Origin: Deinococcus humi
GTDB taxonomy: Bacteria; Deinococcota; Deinococci; Deinococcales; Deinococcaceae
DNA length: 64,000 nt
Direction: 5' to 3'
NCBI RefSeq assembly: GCF_014201875.1
Contig: NZ_JACHFL010000011.1
Location: 62,001 to 126,000, forward strand
Positions 62,054 to 64,000 of this stretch are shown here, one piece after another (position 1 is the stretch's first letter; each line of letters starts with the position of its first letter). The position numbers were made by a program, and so were the translations under genes. The notes beneath the pieces were generated by a model. That model was not told where the DNA came from and made no database searches. It saw nothing but the letters and a program-made list of their open reading frames with translations.

Positions 62054-62858
62054 GGTTCTGGCAACTTAACCTTGGTAGGCTGGTGAGCCGTGACTGACCG
62101 CAAGCCCTCCCGCCACCGTTTTCCCCTCAGCGTCATCGGCTAAGCTCTGCGGCTCTCTCACCGCTTCCCACTCAGTCAGCGAGACGTTCGGGAACTCCTC
62201 CACGAGCGCGGTATTTAGGTCAGCCACGAGAAGAGGGCGGCAATGGAACATCAAATTTGCCCCGCTCTTCACCGAAGAACTGCGCCACCGAGAGGGGACG
62301 CCAGGGTTCTTGGTGGTGCCTGGATGAAGTTTGCACTTCCGTCAATGGCGTCCGACACTGGCTCTGGAGGGCGGTGGACGAGTATGGCTTCGTGCTCGAT
62401 ATTCTTCTTCAACGACATCGCGATACCGAAGCTGCGACGACCTTCCTGACCAGATGGTTGAGTGAATACGACGTCCCAGAAGTCGTCCGCACCGATGGGC
62501 TGCGGAGCTACTGGCTTGCCATTCGAGAACTCCCGAGCTTGAAAGGCGTCGATCACCAGCAGGTCATCTCCACGAACCGGTGCAACAACCCCACCATGCA
62601 ACAACACCGATCCACTCGGTGATACGAACGGACTCGGCACAGGTTCAAACGGCGGACACGTGCTCAAGAATTCCTGAATTTGCATGCCCATATCACGAAT
62701 CTTCACCATCATTCTTGTACCAGTGTTCTCGCAGCCACCAGAAGAAACAATCAGAAACAAGCGTTCCAGATGTGGTCAACCGTCGCGGCAGGGGGAGCGT
62801 GATTCTCAGGCCACCCCTGCTCTCCACATTCCGCACGGTAAGTTAAGGCAACACAACC
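62054..62858 (+). mobile_element. Mosaic IS6-family element: type A left end, type B right end
   Basis: The left end GGTTCTGGCAACTTAACC is type A (as at 15872 and 22856); the right end, minus strand GGTTGTGTTGCCTTAAC, is type B (as at 46454/47261). The coding DNA changes likewise: up to about 62325 it follows type A, from about 62350 (RHWLWRAVDEYGFVLDILLQRHRDTE) type B. Length (805 bp) is normal, so one crossover between two elements made it. Confidence 0.75.
62090..62804 (+). pseudogene. Mosaic IS6 transposase, inactive
   Basis: Stops interrupt the first 150 bases (SVIG, stop, then LLHERGI, stop) and frameshifts lie near 62240 and 62625. The open part (62257-62622) reads DEVCTSVNGVRHWLWRA, VVRTDGLRSYWLAI and TNRCNNPTMQQHRSTR; the catalytic Glu is Met-Gln. 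No function expected. Confidence 0.75.
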
Positions 62859-63115
62859 CCACGAAGAGGTTGATCCATTGTCGGGCGGCGCGACCAGCGC
62901 CCCGAGCGCGATGGCGGCGGCCCAGGGAAACTCGGGCAGGAGCAGCCGGGTGGTCACGGCCACGGTCGTGAGGCCCACCGCCACCACGACGAGCGACCCC
63001 ACGGGCCCCGCGTTGGCCCGCAGATCGCGCAATGAGGTGTCGGCGCCGTCCAGCAGCACCGGAGCCACGAACAGGGCGAGGATTAGCTCGGACGGCAGGG
63101 GCGCGCCCAGCAGCA
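62859..63115 (-). pseudogene. Cation:proton antiporter (CPA1) fragment
   Basis: The minus-strand frame reads GLLLGAPLPSELILALFVAP, VLLDGADTSLRDLRANAGPV, then LVVVAVGLTTVAVTTRLLLP and AAAIALGALVAPPDN, matching membrane spans 2 to 4 of Na+/H+ antiporters (LLDGA and VAPPD are conserved). The N-terminus is missing (a TGA stands just upstream) and the IS element cuts the C-terminus right after the conserved APPD. Confidence 0.7.
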
Positions 63116-63225
63116 GCCCGAGTCAAAGATCAGCATGACGGGGGCCCCCATGGGCGGGCGTGTGGCTCCTGACTGGTCCATGCCCGCCTGCCCCGGCACC
63201 ACAGCGGGACGGGGGCTAGTCCCGC

Positions 63226-63807
63226 TCACCCATGCCGCAGTCCGGTGATGAGCAGGTCCACCATGCGGCGGGCGTTGTACTGGGGGTCAGCGGCACCGAT
63301 GCAGAGGCTGCCCACGCCACGCATCAATTCCTGGGCCTCGATCTCTGAGTGAACTTCACCCGCCTCCACGGCGGCGCTCAGCAGCGCCGCACACACCGGC
63401 ACCAGGCGGCCGAGGAAATAGGCGTGCAGCGCCTTGAACTCGTCGTTGTCCGTTCGCAGCACGGCGGCGAGCCCATGCTTGGTGGTGAGGAAATCGACGA
63501 ACAGCCCGGTCCACTGCCGCAGGGCAGCGTAAGGGCTGGCGCTGCTGGACAGCAGGGCGGGACCAGCCTCGGCGCAGACCTCCACCTGATGCCGGTAGAC
63601 CGCGATGATGAGATCGGCGCGGGTCGGGAAGTGCCGGTAGATGGTGCCGGTCCCCACACCGGCCTTGGCAGCGATGTCACGCACTGGCACCTCCACGCCG
63701 GAGGTGACGAAGAGGGCGGCGGCAGCGTCAAGCAGCGTCTGTTCATTGCGCCGGGCGTCCGCCCGTTTGGGCGCCGCAGGTGGCGCCGGCTCGTTGATGT
63801 CGGTCAT
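63226..63807 (-). CDS. TetR-family repressor
   Basis: 193 residues from ATG 63807, selected because AGGAGGAAAGG lies immediately before (a longer frame to 63933 crosses the promoter). HTH: VPVRDIAAKAGVGTGTIYRHFPTRADL. C-terminal helices belong to the group of TetR proteins with ALL(R/T)xxLxGxxxL-like ends. It is divergent from the SDR at 63922 and a palindromic operator lies inside that promoter, so it should repress it. Confidence 0.88.
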   Translation of the reverse strand: MTDINEPAPPAAPKRADARRNEQTLLDAAAALFVTSGVEVPVRDIAAKAGVGTGTIYRHFPTRADLIIAVYRHQVEVCAEAGPALLSSSASPYAALRQWTGLFVDFLTTKHGLAAVLRTDNDEFKALHAYFLGRLVPVCAALLSAAVEAGEVHSEIEAQELMRGVGSLCIGAADPQYNARRMVDLLITGLRHG

Positions 63808-63820
63808 CCTTTCCTCCTGA

Positions 63821-63849
63821 TTGACAAACGGAACCAAGTTCCATATCTT
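63821..63849 (+). promoter_or_regulatory. Promoter with TetR operator in the spacer
   Basis: TTGACA (63821-63826), exactly 17 bases, TATCTT (63844-63849). Inside the spacer GGAAC-CAA-GTTCC (63830-63842) is a perfect palindrome. A repressor bound there would block the polymerase. The promoter serves the SDR gene at 63922; the operator is also within 25 bases of the TetR start. Confidence 0.75.
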
Positions 63850-63921
63850 AGCGGCACGTCGTTCCACTTCTTCAGGATACCCGGAGAAGCAGGTATTGAA
63901 CAGCGGCGAAGGAGAACCCAC

Positions 63922-64000
63922 ATGGACGTGCAAGGAAAAGTGGTCATCATCACCGGGGCTTCAATGGGCATCGGCGCGGCGACGGCGCAAGTCTTCGCCG
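63922..64000 (+). CDS. Short-chain dehydrogenase, N-terminus (cut by window edge)
   Basis: ATG 63922 follows GAAGGAGAACCCAC. The 26 residues seen, MDVQGKVVIITGASMGIGAA then TAQVFA, are the Rossmann cofactor motif TGxxxGIG of SDR oxidoreductases. Controlled by the divergent TetR protein. Substrate unknown. Confidence 0.85.
   Translation, partial: MDVQGKVVIITGASMGIGAATAQVFA

Overview
The window is high-GC bacterial DNA that looks like a Deinococcus (Deinococcota) megaplasmid or secondary chromosome. This is an inference from the mix of gene families, strong GGAGG-type ribosome sites, frequent GTG/TTG starts and many outer-surface lipoproteins. Two partition loci lie inside it: an intact parA-parB pair (18.9-20.5 kb) and a second ParA plus ribbon-helix-helix pair whose ParA 5' end has been replaced by an insertion sequence (15.0-15.9 kb). 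No replication initiator, rRNA or tRNA gene was recognised.

Layout. 0-8.5 kb: decaying DNA with frameshifted remnants (alpha/beta hydrolase, DUF1579-like protein, IS6 and IS5 transposases) around a BON-domain protein and a phospholipase-D-type protein. 8.5-14.4 kb: an MFS transporter, a SulP anion transporter and an NPCBM/beta-helix lipoprotein behind an AT-rich leader. 14.7-22.9 kb: partition loci, a TetR-controlled TIM-barrel protein, a frameshifted exonuclease homologue that lacks catalytic residues, and two degenerate IS6-family elements. 22.9-32.4 kb: an orphan peptide-type solute-binding protein, MgtC, a truncated GAF protein, a LAGLIDADG endonuclease relic, an FG-GAP lipoprotein, a CoiA-like pseudogene and a possible cysteine-triad protein. 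32.4-34.0 kb: three tandem microcystin-dependent (tail-collar) proteins.

34.2-46.5 kb is the most unusual part: two divergent gene sets that each pair a short peptide bearing a lasso-peptide-type leader motif with a large surface lipoprotein translated immediately after it, next to PqqD-like (leader-binding) proteins and HPr-kinase-like proteins. One nucleotidyltransferase fused to a B2-type leader-peptidase domain serves the region. No lasso cyclase gene is visible. One of the two precursor peptides (39537-39716, minus strand, 59 aa) is very short. The two lipoproteins that follow the precursors, the giant beta-helix lipoprotein downstream and the FG-GAP lipoprotein at 27 kb share one N-terminal module.

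47.3-62.1 kb is a complete mannoside-use regulon. A minus-strand operon (SDR, ADH-like dehydrogenase, FGGY kinase, GntR regulator) diverges from a plus-strand operon (mannose-6-phosphate isomerase-like protein, AGE-family epimerase, ROK kinase, sugar ABC solute-binding protein and two permeases, GH38 alpha-mannosidase). Matching copies of a 12-base GntR-type operator sit just downstream of the two divergent promoters. No ABC ATPase is encoded here, so it must come from elsewhere. The regulon is bracketed by IS6-family elements; the one at 62 kb is a mosaic of two IS types and truncates a cation antiporter gene. The window ends in a TetR regulator divergent from a short-chain dehydrogenase.
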